64,000 bases of DNA from Flavobacterium sp. I-STPP5a (GTDB lineage Bacteria > Bacteroidota > Bacteroidia > Flavobacteriales > Flavobacteriaceae). The translations under genes and the position numbers were made by a program. Of the stretch, positions 52,801 through 61,873 are shown piece after piece; position 1 is the first letter of the stretch, and each line of letters opens with the position of its first letter. The notes beneath the pieces were generated by a model, which saw only the letters and a list, made by a program, of their open reading frames with translations, was not told the origin of the DNA and did no database searches. The stretch covers positions 31,853 through 95,852 of the forward strand of contig NZ_VHLM01000084.1 of assembly GCF_009764685.1 (NCBI RefSeq), in the 5' to 3' direction.

Positions 52801-55800
52801 GTTGCTATCATATAAAGTTATAGCCGCTTGCAGTTCAGCTTTGGTATAAGTCACTTCATCTAAAGCCTCTGAGCTAGGAGATTTACGTAATTTAACACCG
52901 TTATAAGTAGCTAACTTGTCTCCTTTTCGAAAGACAGAAGTGTAGGCGCTAATTTTTACTGTTTTAGCTTGTGTTGTCAGTTTTAAAGTCGGTTCAATCG
53001 CAGCTTCGGGGAAAATAATTTCTAATTTATTATAGTTTTTGAACGAAAGAGATCTTCTAAAACCAAATGGATTGCTTTCTGCCGATATACTCATAAAATC
53101 TCCGCCAATAAGTGCACCATCAACAATTTCAGGGGTTTCACCAATGAGTTTAAAGTAAAGACCATTGATTCTATCTGCTTCATATTGAGTGGGTACATAG
53201 TAACGTTTTCCTATTCTTTTGTTTAAGAAATTAACATGCTCCGGCTTAATACTTTCTGATACACAGAATAACTTTGAAGGAGTGATTCCAAATTGTTCCG
53301 GAACATGCCAGCCAGGCTCACCTGCACTTAAATAAGAAAACGGATTGGTTGCCAAAACACGAATACTATCATATTGATCCACTACCTTTTGCCATTGCGC
53401 CCAAGGTAAATTTGAAACAAGCGATCTGGAATTTGAATCAACCACAGCTTCAAAAGGATGGTAAGGAACCCAAGAGTTTCCATTGGCAGAGCTCAACTCA
53501 ATCGATTCAATTGAATACTGATGTTTTACTTGACGAAGTTTTCTACCTGATTTCGATGTCGCTTCAGGTGGCATTAAATCGATATAATTTTTTGCATCAG
53601 CTGTATAGCCTCCAATTTTTTTAGAAAGGCTGTCCTTTGGCAAAACTCCCTTAGTCATTTTAATATCGATATAGGTGTCAAGGGGAATTATTTGTGAAAT
53701 TGCACCCGGAACAGGCATACTATCAAAATAGTTCAATAAAAAGGCTTCATTAGTTAGCATGTGTACTCCTTTTACAGAATCGGCAGTTCTGTTATCATTA
53801 ACATTTCCATGAGTTCCTTTTGGAAGCGGGCTGTACGGTGTACGGTCAACAATTCTGTTAATATCCCATTGAAGTTCTATAGTGAAGTTTTTGCGCACTT
53901 TTATAAAACCAATTTTTATACGTACACTTAATTCAATTTTTGCATAAATCAAGAAAGGCTTAAATGATTCTACAGAGAATATGGTATTTAATACAATTTC
54001 AACATTGATAATCCAAATTTTTATTTGAATACCTCCTCCTGCGGCAATATAGCCACCCATTTGCGGACGCTTGAATGAAATTTTCCCACCCATTTCTAAG
54101 TAAGCCCATAATTTGACTTTTGCAGGTCCAAAGCTTTTATCCAATTTAAAATCTAATCTAGCACCCATTTCAATTCCCTGAGCCGATAGCATGATAAATG
54201 CTTTAGCCGTAAATAAGGTTAAAATCCTCGCTGTAATTGGGTCTTTTTTAGATCCAATATTGATATACCAAGGTTTTTGATTTTTAAAGAAGAACCCAGC
54301 TTCTAATAAAGCATGTAACTGTATGATTTGTCCACCATCTTTTGGTATTTGAAAATCTGCTCCTGCAGCCAACTCAAGGGAATCATCACCAAAGGCAACC
54401 ATCGCAAAAAACGGAGGTGTACTTTGATCTTTCTCAATAGGTCCTAATCGATCACCTAGAACATTTAATCCTGCCTCAATATAAAATAAGGTGGGTAAAG
54501 AAAGTAATAGCATGGCACGAAGCGACAGTATGTTTCCACCTGTAGTTTCAAAGGTGGCACCAGCTCCAATAGAAAAGGGTGAATCATATTGTAAAGAGTC
54601 TGGAGGACCACTGAATTTTCTAATATTGATTCCCGCTTTAGGATGTTTATAATATTCATACCAAGAATTATCTACTTTTAATCCAGCAGCTTTTTTGGTA
54701 GCCACATATCTAAATCCTAATAAACCTCTAAAACCTGTGATGGAAACAAATCCAAGCGGAATACCAGTAGGCAATTCAATACTTGCATCAATTAAAAAGG
54801 CAGGGTATTTAGGCGCAAAACGCATTCCAACACTTCCTGTAATTTTAGCTTTTGGTAATTTTAAAGAAACCTCTCCCATGAACTCTTTAGATTTTCCCGG
54901 CTCTGGAAGCGAAATCATACCATGAATAATAGCCATAGCCGATTCTTGCGTAGCTGTTCCTGGAATCATCAAATCCACTTCAATAGTTTGAATTCTTAAG
55001 AAATCACCGTCAAAACTACCATCAGCAGGGAAATAATATTTAATTCCTTCTCCGCGGGCATCAACTCCTAAAGGGTTGACACTAATTGCTCCGTCAAATC
55101 CAAAAAAGTTAAATTTGCGGCCATTAATTTGGGTTGAACCAAAATTAATATTGGTAACAGAAACTTTTACTGGTCCTAGATTTATATTGATAGGTTTTGG
55201 AATAGGAATAGAACCTCCTTCCACTTCAATGCTTCCGTTGCTGTAGATACGCAGTTTTTCTATACTAATACCTTGTCCTTCCATGATTCTCTGCATAAGA
55301 GGATTCGGAAAAGTAATGTAACAAGAAGTACCAATATAATAGTCTTCGTCGTCCTTTCCGAGTTCCAGGCTTAAGAAATCAAAATGTACAAGCTTGAATA
55401 ATGTAGCAGATGGAGGATTGTCTTTATTAAATGAAGCGGTTAAATTAAAATCACCATCATCATATAAGTGGCCATCAATAAGTGCACTGAATGGTTCATT
55501 ATCGGAATTTTTAAATTTTTCAAGTAGTAACTTCCCTTTAATGTTAGAACCAATAACCTTATTTTGCTTAAAAGAAATATCAAATTTATTGAAACCTACT
55601 TTGAAACCTTTTTCGGCTGAACCGATAGTTTTCCAAAGTGTATTTTCGATAAGTTGCGATAAAAAGTTTTGGTAGTCTTTAGCCGTATTAAAAGTATAAA
55701 CACTATTGGCTTTGATTGTTGCGTGTACTATACTAGGCAGTGTTTTTAATGATAATGGATATTTAAAAGCATACGGTAATTTAGCAGCATTTAACTCTTG

Positions 55801-57189
55801 TAAAAAAGTGGTTAAATCGGCATAATCAGCAATTTCTTTTTCTTCAACTTCACCGCTTTCGGGGTTCTTTTCGAACATGGTGATTGGATAAATAAAATCG
55901 AACTTATCATCGAAATATTTGAAGGAACCGCCCGTAACGACAGGAACCGTTTCTAGATAAATATTTCCAGATAAACCTCCTGTACCCACTAATAAATCTG
56001 AAGCACCAATTTTTAAGGTAGCAGTCGTGCTTCCTTGATGTTCATCATCGCTATGAAACCATTTTGAGGGTAAGGTAACAGAAATGGCACGCGCATAAAC
56101 TCCAATAAAATCATTAGGACGCCCATCTGCATCTGCTTCAGAAATATTGGTTTTCTTGCTTAAATCGACTTTTAAAGTGTCTAATTCAATAATTAATCCA
56201 GTATTGCCAATCATTGCATAACGCGGTGTCAATGTACCAGCTAATTCCACCTGATAACCTATACCAGCTTCTGTATCTGCATACAATTGGGCTTTAGCAA
56301 ATACAAATATTGATTTTGCAGCTGGATTTTCATAAGCAGAACCATTTTCAAGAACAGGTCTTAAAATAGTTTGAGGGAACTCAATACCGGCGCTTAACTC
56401 AAGAGTTGCTTTTGCTTTTGGTGTAATAATTCTTTTAATATGCGCTTCAATACCATCGGGTGCGATGATATTATAGAATTCCTGAAGTTTGCTTTTAGTG
56501 GTACTTACATCTGATTCAAAAATATAAACCGCAAACAAAAGCAAAGGAATTGATTTTGTGATTTTGGGATTGTTTTGGATTAGCGTAACAACACTTCCTA
56601 TTGACTGCTCAACTCCCACAGGGAATTCTAAATTTTGATAGCCTGACGTTTGGGTAATAGCATATAATTTATTAATATCAACCAAAAGCTGTTCGTATTT
56701 TGTAATTGCATCTGCAGGCTCTACAAAAATATTAAGCATATGCGCCACTACTTGTTCTTCGCTAATGCGGAAGACTTGTAATCCTACAGCATAAAAATCT
56801 TCTAATGAAAATGAAAAACTGCTGGAGCTAAAGGTTTTGATAAATGCCAGGATTTCCCACTGGTATTCAAGTGTAATAGGAAATGACGAGATAGATGAGT
56901 CGTTATCTTTCAAGTCAGGATTCAGTACAAGACCTAAACCAAAAGGTAGCGGAAGAGCCAGTTTCTTGCTCGTTACAATATCAAGGCTGTAAAAAGCTGA
57001 GTCGCCACGGTACCCTTTTGAGTATTGTAAGTTTTTATAATGTATTTTATCAAAAATGGCATTTAAACCATTTTCAACAAATGACAAAAATTCGGGTAAA
57101 TCATCTACAGTGACTACCTCAGACAATCGAGGGTAATATCTTGCTGTAGCTTTAGGAATAGGAACCGCTGTAATAGGATTAGTTGGCAT
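49828..57189 (-). CDS. Giant beta-rich protein, possibly DUF6603-like
   Basis: 2453 residues, no signal peptide. Residues about 250-1130 are long amphipathic strands with Gly-rich turns (GFRGLLGFRYVATKK, FFAMVAFGDDSLELAAGADF, GMISLPEPGKSKEFMGEVSL, GGYIAAGGGIQIKIWIINVE), which recall DUF6603-type solenoid proteins; I hold this loosely. Residues about 1540-1890 look like a beta propeller (FDKIFKYNDTYLVSFYPS, NNELLWINTLENGTQINWIN, KIIRIRIDLSTKAIEIKD). The C-terminal part contains SPLTSLRQYLDYNRSYPNAD and FFKNPYVYHMFTDWEKYG. It begins a transcription unit (560 bp of non-coding DNA upstream) with the vWA gene. No catalytic motif is visible. Confidence 0.72.
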   Translation of the reverse strand: MPTNPITAVPIPKATARYYPRLSEVVTVDDLPEFLSFVENGLNAIFDKIHYKNLQYSKGYRGDSAFYSLDIVTSKKLALPLPFGLGLVLNPDLKDNDSSISSFPITLEYQWEILAFIKTFSSSSFSFSLEDFYAVGLQVFRISEEQVVAHMLNIFVEPADAITKYEQLLVDINKLYAITQTSGYQNLEFPVGVEQSIGSVVTLIQNNPKITKSIPLLLFAVYIFESDVSTTKSKLQEFYNIIAPDGIEAHIKRIITPKAKATLELSAGIEFPQTILRPVLENGSAYENPAAKSIFVFAKAQLYADTEAGIGYQVELAGTLTPRYAMIGNTGLIIELDTLKVDLSKKTNISEADADGRPNDFIGVYARAISVTLPSKWFHSDDEHQGSTTATLKIGASDLLVGTGGLSGNIYLETVPVVTGGSFKYFDDKFDFIYPITMFEKNPESGEVEEKEIADYADLTTFLQELNAAKLPYAFKYPLSLKTLPSIVHATIKANSVYTFNTAKDYQNFLSQLIENTLWKTIGSAEKGFKVGFNKFDISFKQNKVIGSNIKGKLLLEKFKNSDNEPFSALIDGHLYDDGDFNLTASFNKDNPPSATLFKLVHFDFLSLELGKDDEDYYIGTSCYITFPNPLMQRIMEGQGISIEKLRIYSNGSIEVEGGSIPIPKPININLGPVKVSVTNINFGSTQINGRKFNFFGFDGAISVNPLGVDARGEGIKYYFPADGSFDGDFLRIQTIEVDLMIPGTATQESAMAIIHGMISLPEPGKSKEFMGEVSLKLPKAKITGSVGMRFAPKYPAFLIDASIELPTGIPLGFVSITGFRGLLGFRYVATKKAAGLKVDNSWYEYYKHPKAGINIRKFSGPPDSLQYDSPFSIGAGATFETTGGNILSLRAMLLLSLPTLFYIEAGLNVLGDRLGPIEKDQSTPPFFAMVAFGDDSLELAAGADFQIPKDGGQIIQLHALLEAGFFFKNQKPWYINIGSKKDPITARILTLFTAKAFIMLSAQGIEMGARLDFKLDKSFGPAKVKLWAYLEMGGKISFKRPQMGGYIAAGGGIQIKIWIINVEIVLNTIFSVESFKPFLIYAKIELSVRIKIGFIKVRKNFTIELQWDINRIVDRTPYSPLPKGTHGNVNDNRTADSVKGVHMLTNEAFLLNYFDSMPVPGAISQIIPLDTYIDIKMTKGVLPKDSLSKKIGGYTADAKNYIDLMPPEATSKSGRKLRQVKHQYSIESIELSSANGNSWVPYHPFEAVVDSNSRSLVSNLPWAQWQKVVDQYDSIRVLATNPFSYLSAGEPGWHVPEQFGITPSKLFCVSESIKPEHVNFLNKRIGKRYYVPTQYEADRINGLYFKLIGETPEIVDGALIGGDFMSISAESNPFGFRRSLSFKNYNKLEIIFPEAAIEPTLKLTTQAKTVKISAYTSVFRKGDKLATYNGVKLRKSPSSEALDEVTYTKAELQAAITLYDSNSNVLDKNKIDKIIITPVAAKADAILEVRNKIAALFNQSYASRDGEFTMTEPSNLEEYDRLSVLLAQLKADAGNVNPTGALTPLTFIRFYGYNGNANYAFDKIFKYNDTYLVSFYPSPNTTVIAQIDAKGNLVRERLLNGLVTSMQVVNNNLLVTQALDATQCKGIGEAIINDNFIVGCVAPAKTTAIVELDSELNRTFGMQYLNTYSTGFNKLLPLQNNELLWINTLENGTQINWINGTDRSIVHRIKMDEVAHKVLQHNNTDFSLITKNKKIIRIRIDLSTKAIEIKDTKLVSEPSISDVTDAVLANNKVLLTVKLTNGKFGLAQIDGTAVTVVKNDVIFDSPVYLSNKTLADNAVIAYNQKYLFVFNASLQLGRLIERGGTNDKASIINIQNEPSENEIVMLSSKQNEKGIYFSLFNDQFDNCCLYPTETVSVESSASALTNSTANLIELDTVVKSDYTRVIKSSKLLTINALICSAGGNPDEDNELDYTTYIQEIGWLTKESAEHNLTIPGSTAVAEDNQAMEAAINNTVQPIWRPNSTYCLKFVLTDKVDGKDTKFEYYYGFKTLGPVGHYPIPDEKLAPGQKPSVKNELTELSKSPLTSLRQYLDYNRSYPNADGSLLLSKPSFYGNEQCKITMFFKNPYVYHMFTDWEKYGDEAGRPKIKGVMNLIIKDPLNDVLIPYPLPTQSTTEPTTYPKAEEKNIEWVGDNDPRIPLNIQMLQNMIKGSTGKIKCDIKIGNALKPKSYGYEVKLTDLKPSKLYTVLVKNYFDDNQNEIEEKSENVLVHQFGFQTSRYRDFAEQVNSYKLSIEPVRNALFDIPLSLSADQITSLNNLISGQDDPLSNAFALKYQHLFDRAIEGVLKMSPLDPAQSTEVNRIINTKTNEVVALLVRNPEPFNIPKIPLEEIKNTVVVVDDAGNADTKYKVLYSKDYAQLLIMNDSKKITENNLKLKFEYRMWNNNGIVGPNATALTFRVGEPVILPIENINL

Positions 57190-57746
57190 ATGCTAATTTT
57201 TTTTGACTTTAATTTTTGTTCGTATTTTGCATGATTAAATTGTAATTGTTACAACCAGTCTATGCAATCAAATTATTAATCCATTTATTCAGGCTTAAAT
57301 ATTACTTCAAAAAGCTGCTGAATTTGCTTTGTTTTGAAGTGTTATTTCCTTTTGATAGTGTAAAGGTGAGCCTAAAATCGATCTTTAAAAAATTTGTGCG
57401 CAGTGGTTTAACAGGCGTTTTCTATGACTTTACAGGGTTGTAAAGTGAGCGGATAATGTTAAGTCTTGACTTTTGGGAAAAGCCAATAAAAGGGTTGGGG
57501 AACTTATGTTTTTAAGTTTCCATTTGAATGTATAGAATGTAATTTTTTGGGTTTGTCAGATCGTGATTTTCTGTCGTGAGAATGACAGTTTTTACGACCG
57601 GTTGCTCAGTATTTTTTTACTGAAGTTGTAGTTTTTAAAACAGCTCAAAGAATTGGGGCTTTGAGCTGTTTTTTTAGTGTGTCTTGTCTATAAATAGGTT
57701 TATAAGAAAGAGTAATATGTAAACTTTTTTCAGGACGAGAAAGCAT
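57190..57746. other. Non-coding region before the giant-protein unit
   Basis: About 560 bp between the orphan fragment and the 2453-aa gene. It contains a 13-bp hairpin (57638-57671, listed) and should hold the promoter for the minus-strand giant genes, but I see no clear TAnnTTTG on that strand. ORFs here on the plus strand lack coding character. Confidence 0.5.
57638..57671. terminator. Bidirectional-looking hairpin
   Basis: AAACAGCTCAAAG (57638-57650) and CTTTGAGCTGTTT (57659-57671) form a perfect 13-bp stem with an 8-nt loop. T6 follows on the plus strand; TTTTAAAAAC on the minus strand. It most likely ends the toxin-immunity transcript. Confidence 0.7.
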
Positions 57747-57962
57747 TTATGATGGCTTATTGTAGCTGGCACGGATTGCAAATCCGTGCGATCGGGATTT
57801 AGTAATTATGCCTGCTTTTTGCTTACCAATAAATCCATACCAATCCACACCTCTAATCCACTCATTACCACTCAAAAATTCCTGATATGGAATGAATGTT
57901 CCATCACGTACAATTTCTCTTTTTACAACCCAAACTTGACCATTACCCACCCCTGGTTGCAA
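57747..57962 (-). pseudogene. Orphan coding fragment between direct repeats
   Basis: A 71-codon open frame without ATG (it opens at a TTG inside the repeat; a stop lies nine codons further upstream). The part between the repeats reads VGNGQVWVVKREIVRDGTF, IPYQEFLSGNEWIRGVDWYG, FIGKQKAGIITK: high in W, G and charged residues, like a real protein, unlike noise in this AT-rich DNA. It may be the tail of a displaced toxin or immunity gene. The family is unknown. Confidence 0.5.
57769..57799. repeat. Palindromic element plus direct repeat, copy 1
   Basis: GCACGGATT-GCA-AATCCGTGC (57769-57789) is a perfect 9-bp palindrome with a 3-nt centre. Bases 57776-57799 are identical to 57957-57980. The form resembles short palindromic repeat elements scattered in Flavobacterium genomes (from memory). 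Confidence 0.75.
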
Positions 57963-57980
57963 ATCCGTGCGATCGGGATT
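57957..57980. repeat. 24-bp direct repeat, copy 2 (half palindrome)
   Basis: Identical to 57776-57799, 181 bp away. Its last two bases are part of the stop codon of the immunity-like gene. The other arm of the palindrome is missing here. Confidence 0.78.
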
Positions 57981-58473
57981 AATCTAAATAGCTTATAATT
58001 ATAGGCGTATTTAAATTTAAAGATTCTTGTAATAATTCTTTTATTTCAATTGCCATATCAATATAATAATCCATATCTTCTGGGACATAATCATGATTTA
58101 TATTTAAATCAAAACTCCATTGATTATTTGGAGCATTATTAATAAGATTCTTCATAGTCTCAAAACCTCCATATTTCTCCCACATATTTACACTTTCATT
58201 TTGCATTGAAGGCACTAGTTGATTGTTTATAAATTGAATACAATTCTGTATCTCATTTATATTGAAATAGGCGGGTCGATCATCAAAAGAGTTTAAATTA
58301 CCAATACTAATATTATTTCTTATTTTATAAACCGTTTCGTCTTGAAGTAAATAATGAAAATTACCAGCTAAAGTATCATTAATATTTTTTGCGTAATAAA
58401 GTAATACACTCATCTCATCTCTTCTAAAAAAAGTATCTAAATTCCCTACAATGTATCTGATTTCAAATGACAT
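57979..58473 (-). CDS. Candidate immunity protein
   Basis: 164 residues, soluble, acidic (many D, E, N), no signal peptide: EIRYIVGNLDTFFRRDEM, NINEIQNCIQFINNQLVPSM, NHDYVPEDMDYYIDMAIEIK. It begins 10 bp after the stop of the 1129-aa gene. Small acidic cytosolic proteins directly after a large polymorphic-toxin-like gene are typically immunity proteins; I recognise no named immunity family. Its stop codon overlaps a 24-bp direct repeat, suggesting the toxin-tip/immunity pair was moved in as a block. Confidence 0.62.
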   Translation of the reverse strand: MSFEIRYIVGNLDTFFRRDEMSVLLYYAKNINDTLAGNFHYLLQDETVYKIRNNISIGNLNSFDDRPAYFNINEIQNCIQFINNQLVPSMQNESVNMWEKYGGFETMKNLINNAPNNQWSFDLNINHDYVPEDMDYYIDMAIEIKELLQESLNLNTPIIISYLD

Positions 58474-58483
58474 AATTATTGTT

Positions 58484-61400
58484 TTAATCGTTTATTATTC
58501 TGTTATATGTACTTTCCATTAATTCATCTCTTGTTGTACCAAAAGTTGATGGATTTATTTCTGTAAAATCATTTCTTGAATAAGGAGTTGATTTTAATTT
58601 TTGTTTAAAACTTGACAAAGGCATTGTTTGCGATTGTCCTAATTTATTGACATATCTTACTTCAATAGAGAATATTTGATCCAAATCTTGAGGTCTTGAT
58701 ACGTCTTTCCATACTTTTTTATTTTGATTTATTATATAGGATTTTGCTTGACTTATATCCTCAGGTAAATTTCTAAAAAACTCTAATTTTTGTGCATCAT
58801 CATAAGCTTTGGTACCAGCGTTTTTAAATGTATCACCTACATTTAATTTAGCACTATATGGAGTTTTAATTTTATTAGTTGATGTATTAACTACTATTGC
58901 ATCTATATCTAGATATATACTGGGTTTAAAATTTGTACCATTAGCTTTTTTAAATAAAATATCTACACTATACATTACATCCTCATCATTTAAAAGCAAA
59001 TTATTCAAATAAATTTTCATAGGCTTTTCTACAAAATCACCTTTTGTAAATTTAGAACTATTTCTTAATACATCTAACGCTTCTACTTTTTTTAATGGAT
59101 CAGTAAATAAAGTATTACTTTTATATGCATTTACTGCCTTAATAATTTCTAATTTAAATGAATCAATATATTCATATTTGTATCCATTAACTAACCAAAA
59201 ATGTTTATTGCTTTTTAAAAATAATCTTTTGGCTCCATCAACGTTAATAAATTCAGTTATTTTCTCTGGTTTTTGAATAAATTTATTAAAAAGATCTGAT
59301 GATATATCACCAAAATAATCCACGAACTTTAATCTTGTTACATAAGATAAAGGTTGTAAAACATTTTTTAAAGCTGGCTCATCATAAAACTTGATAATAG
59401 CATTAACTCTTTTTTGATTAGTTATGAAATCTAATGTTCTGGCCTCCAAAGCTATTCCTTTCTCTGTCAAATCCAACCAGTTTTTTACATAACTACCATC
59501 AAGAGCACCCGTGCTACCCATGCCACTATTGAGTTTCCTCCATAAAGCGATATCATTTATATCGTCAATATGACTAAAATCTTTCCAGAAAAGCAATTTT
59601 TGAGCATCAGTAAGGAGTTGGTATTTTGGCGCAATGGTGTTTGTGACACCTGCTAGGTCAAGAGTATTTAATCGGTTTCCAAAAAGGGTCAAGGAAACAG
59701 CTTTTTGCCCTTTTAATGTTTTTAGCAAACTTATAGCATCAGCAGTTAGTCCGCTGGCTACTCCTGGCGGTAACGCATCAATTAAACCCAAAACATTTTC
59801 TGCTTCTCTTACGGCTTTCATTCTTGTAACAATAGATGCTCCAGCTCCGATAAATATTAAACAGATAAAGACTTTTTGTGTGCCTTCTAGTATTTTCTTT
59901 TTTTCGGCATTATTTTCGGTTGTGATTAAGTAGTGATTAATTTGTGCTAAAGAACCCGCTGTGAGTGTAAAGACTTGGCTTCCAGCTTCTAGTCCTCTCC
60001 ACACTTCCACGACATTCATTGCTGTTGTAGGTCCTGTCATAGCAACACCAACATCGGTAGTGTATTGCAAATAGCGTAAATCTCTAAGGATACTTGCGCC
60101 ACCAGTAAAATAGAGCAATAAAACATCTAAAGTCAAATTTATAGCAAGCGAAATTTTTGCATCAAAATCCACAAGACGATCATATTCTTCAATAAAATGG
60201 AATAGAAATGCCGGAACAATTGCTTTTTGAGGTATTAATAAATCTAAATTTGACTCAAATCCTGAGAATGATATGGGTTGGAACAAATGGTATATTCCTA
60301 TTTCTTTTACTATCTCTCTGTTTGGACCAGGACTAAATCCTACTGGTGTTGAAACAATAGATGCCTCTGTATATATTTCTTTAATTACTATATTTTTATC
60401 ATTTGTTTGAGAACTATATTTTGTTTTGGACGTAAATAAACCACCGTTAGACGTAACAGAAGTGTTAGAAGTGAACTTTAACTCATGAAAACTCTTTTTA
60501 TTGATTTCGCTCGGATGAGTATAAAAATACCAATTTGTATTTACTCCTGTTGCGGGAGCGTTGTATTCGTTATTATATCGTGATACCTTCCACAATTCAT
60601 ATATAGCAAATGCATAATACTTTCTATTGGTTTGTTCATTTACAAACCAATTAACAATGGTATATCGCTCTAATCGAGCATCAGTTAGGGAATCATATAT
60701 ATGCTGGAAATTAGTTCGATTCCCATCTTCTTTTTCCAATAAAAAATCTAAAAACTCATTAGCATGAACAGTTGTTACTGACAGTACTAATCTTACCATA
60801 AATCTTTGGAGGTCTTGATCTAAAACCGATTTCATAAGTCCTTTTATGGCTGCAATAATAAGTGGATAGGGTAGAATACCTAATGCAGATGATGGTAGAA
60901 TTTGCAGTAGATATCTTAATTTTTCATCAGATCTATAAGTGGCAAGATTTTTAGTTCTATAACATGTGTTATAAAAATTTACTAGACCAGTATAATACTT
61001 AAAATAATCATCATAAGTAGAAAGTGAATTGAATACAGCATCAAAATTTTCTTTAAGTGGGAAAGCTGTAGGATCAAGTGGTGCATAATAATATCCCCAG
61101 CCTCTTTTTAGGTCAAATAACAATTTTTCTAAATCTGTAAGACCATAAATAGGATCGTTATACGCAATAATTCCGTCTGCAACTTGCATTTCTTTATCGA
61201 AGAAGTGTGTGTTATTAGCAATGATTGGAATAATTTTTTCATTAATACGTCTAATTTTAAATATTATTAATGACATTATTTTTTTGAACCTGCTCTTTTG
61301 TATATCACTTATAGTCCATGCGTTTACAAAATCTCCAAAATTCTTTTTATAAAAATATCCCCCAGGATTATTTGATTGATTATTGAGTGTAACAACTCCT

Positions 61401-61873
61401 ACAGTTGTTCCTGTATTAATTTTGTAATCAATAAGTTTTAAATCTTCGATTATAGGTTTTAAATAATTTCTAATTCCTTTGTTATCAATCGCAAGTTCTA
61501 TTTTAAAAGTAAATTCTTTATTGTTGTAGAAATAATTGAAAGGTTCATTAAAATCTACCGTACTAACTGTTATATCCTCTCTTTCGGTAGCAAGATCTTT
61601 TTCAAAGTTATACTTGGTTAAGAGGTCGATACTAGGAACTGGATCAACTTTTTGTATGTACTTCAAATAAATACTTTCATTATAATAACCTTCTAAATTT
61701 GATTTTTTCCTATCTTCGATTTTAAAATCACTTTGTTGTAAATATCTATAAACTTCAGGAGGATTTCCTCCTTTTGTAAACTCGACTAGGAATCCATCAA
61801 TATCAAAAAGAGGATTATCATACAAAAGTGTTCTTACTGGTCTACCGTCTCTTAAAATTGCTACACTTGTCAT
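58484..61873 (-). CDS. Large candidate polymorphic toxin / injected effector
   Basis: 1129 residues without signal peptide. Residues 1-550 are a mixed domain of unknown family. Residues about 555-690 hold hydrophobic, Ala/Gly-rich helices (LAINLTLDVLLLYFTGGASI, VFICLIFIGAGASIV) as in pretoxin translocation regions. The C-terminal 230 residues differ in character: MKIYLNNLLLNDEDVMYSVD, YLDIDAIVVNTSTNKIKTPY, AKLNVGDTFKNAG. The D-x-D...A-K-L layout faintly recalls PD-(D/E)xK nucleases but the acidic residue before K is missing, so I do not claim it. Its ATG follows directly on the stop of the upstream gene (TAAATG), and the immunity-like gene comes 10 bp later. Confidence 0.62.
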   Translation of the reverse strand: MTSVAILRDGRPVRTLLYDNPLFDIDGFLVEFTKGGNPPEVYRYLQQSDFKIEDRKKSNLEGYYNESIYLKYIQKVDPVPSIDLLTKYNFEKDLATEREDITVSTVDFNEPFNYFYNNKEFTFKIELAIDNKGIRNYLKPIIEDLKLIDYKINTGTTVGVVTLNNQSNNPGGYFYKKNFGDFVNAWTISDIQKSRFKKIMSLIIFKIRRINEKIIPIIANNTHFFDKEMQVADGIIAYNDPIYGLTDLEKLLFDLKRGWGYYYAPLDPTAFPLKENFDAVFNSLSTYDDYFKYYTGLVNFYNTCYRTKNLATYRSDEKLRYLLQILPSSALGILPYPLIIAAIKGLMKSVLDQDLQRFMVRLVLSVTTVHANEFLDFLLEKEDGNRTNFQHIYDSLTDARLERYTIVNWFVNEQTNRKYYAFAIYELWKVSRYNNEYNAPATGVNTNWYFYTHPSEINKKSFHELKFTSNTSVTSNGGLFTSKTKYSSQTNDKNIVIKEIYTEASIVSTPVGFSPGPNREIVKEIGIYHLFQPISFSGFESNLDLLIPQKAIVPAFLFHFIEEYDRLVDFDAKISLAINLTLDVLLLYFTGGASILRDLRYLQYTTDVGVAMTGPTTAMNVVEVWRGLEAGSQVFTLTAGSLAQINHYLITTENNAEKKKILEGTQKVFICLIFIGAGASIVTRMKAVREAENVLGLIDALPPGVASGLTADAISLLKTLKGQKAVSLTLFGNRLNTLDLAGVTNTIAPKYQLLTDAQKLLFWKDFSHIDDINDIALWRKLNSGMGSTGALDGSYVKNWLDLTEKGIALEARTLDFITNQKRVNAIIKFYDEPALKNVLQPLSYVTRLKFVDYFGDISSDLFNKFIQKPEKITEFINVDGAKRLFLKSNKHFWLVNGYKYEYIDSFKLEIIKAVNAYKSNTLFTDPLKKVEALDVLRNSSKFTKGDFVEKPMKIYLNNLLLNDEDVMYSVDILFKKANGTNFKPSIYLDIDAIVVNTSTNKIKTPYSAKLNVGDTFKNAGTKAYDDAQKLEFFRNLPEDISQAKSYIINQNKKVWKDVSRPQDLDQIFSIEVRYVNKLGQSQTMPLSSFKQKLKSTPYSRNDFTEINPSTFGTTRDELMESTYNRIIND

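Noticed and set aside
58484..59180. PD-(D/E)xK nuclease call for the C-terminal part of the 1129-aa protein
   Set aside because: D-x-D and a later K are present, but the acidic residue before K is missing and no other core element is certain.
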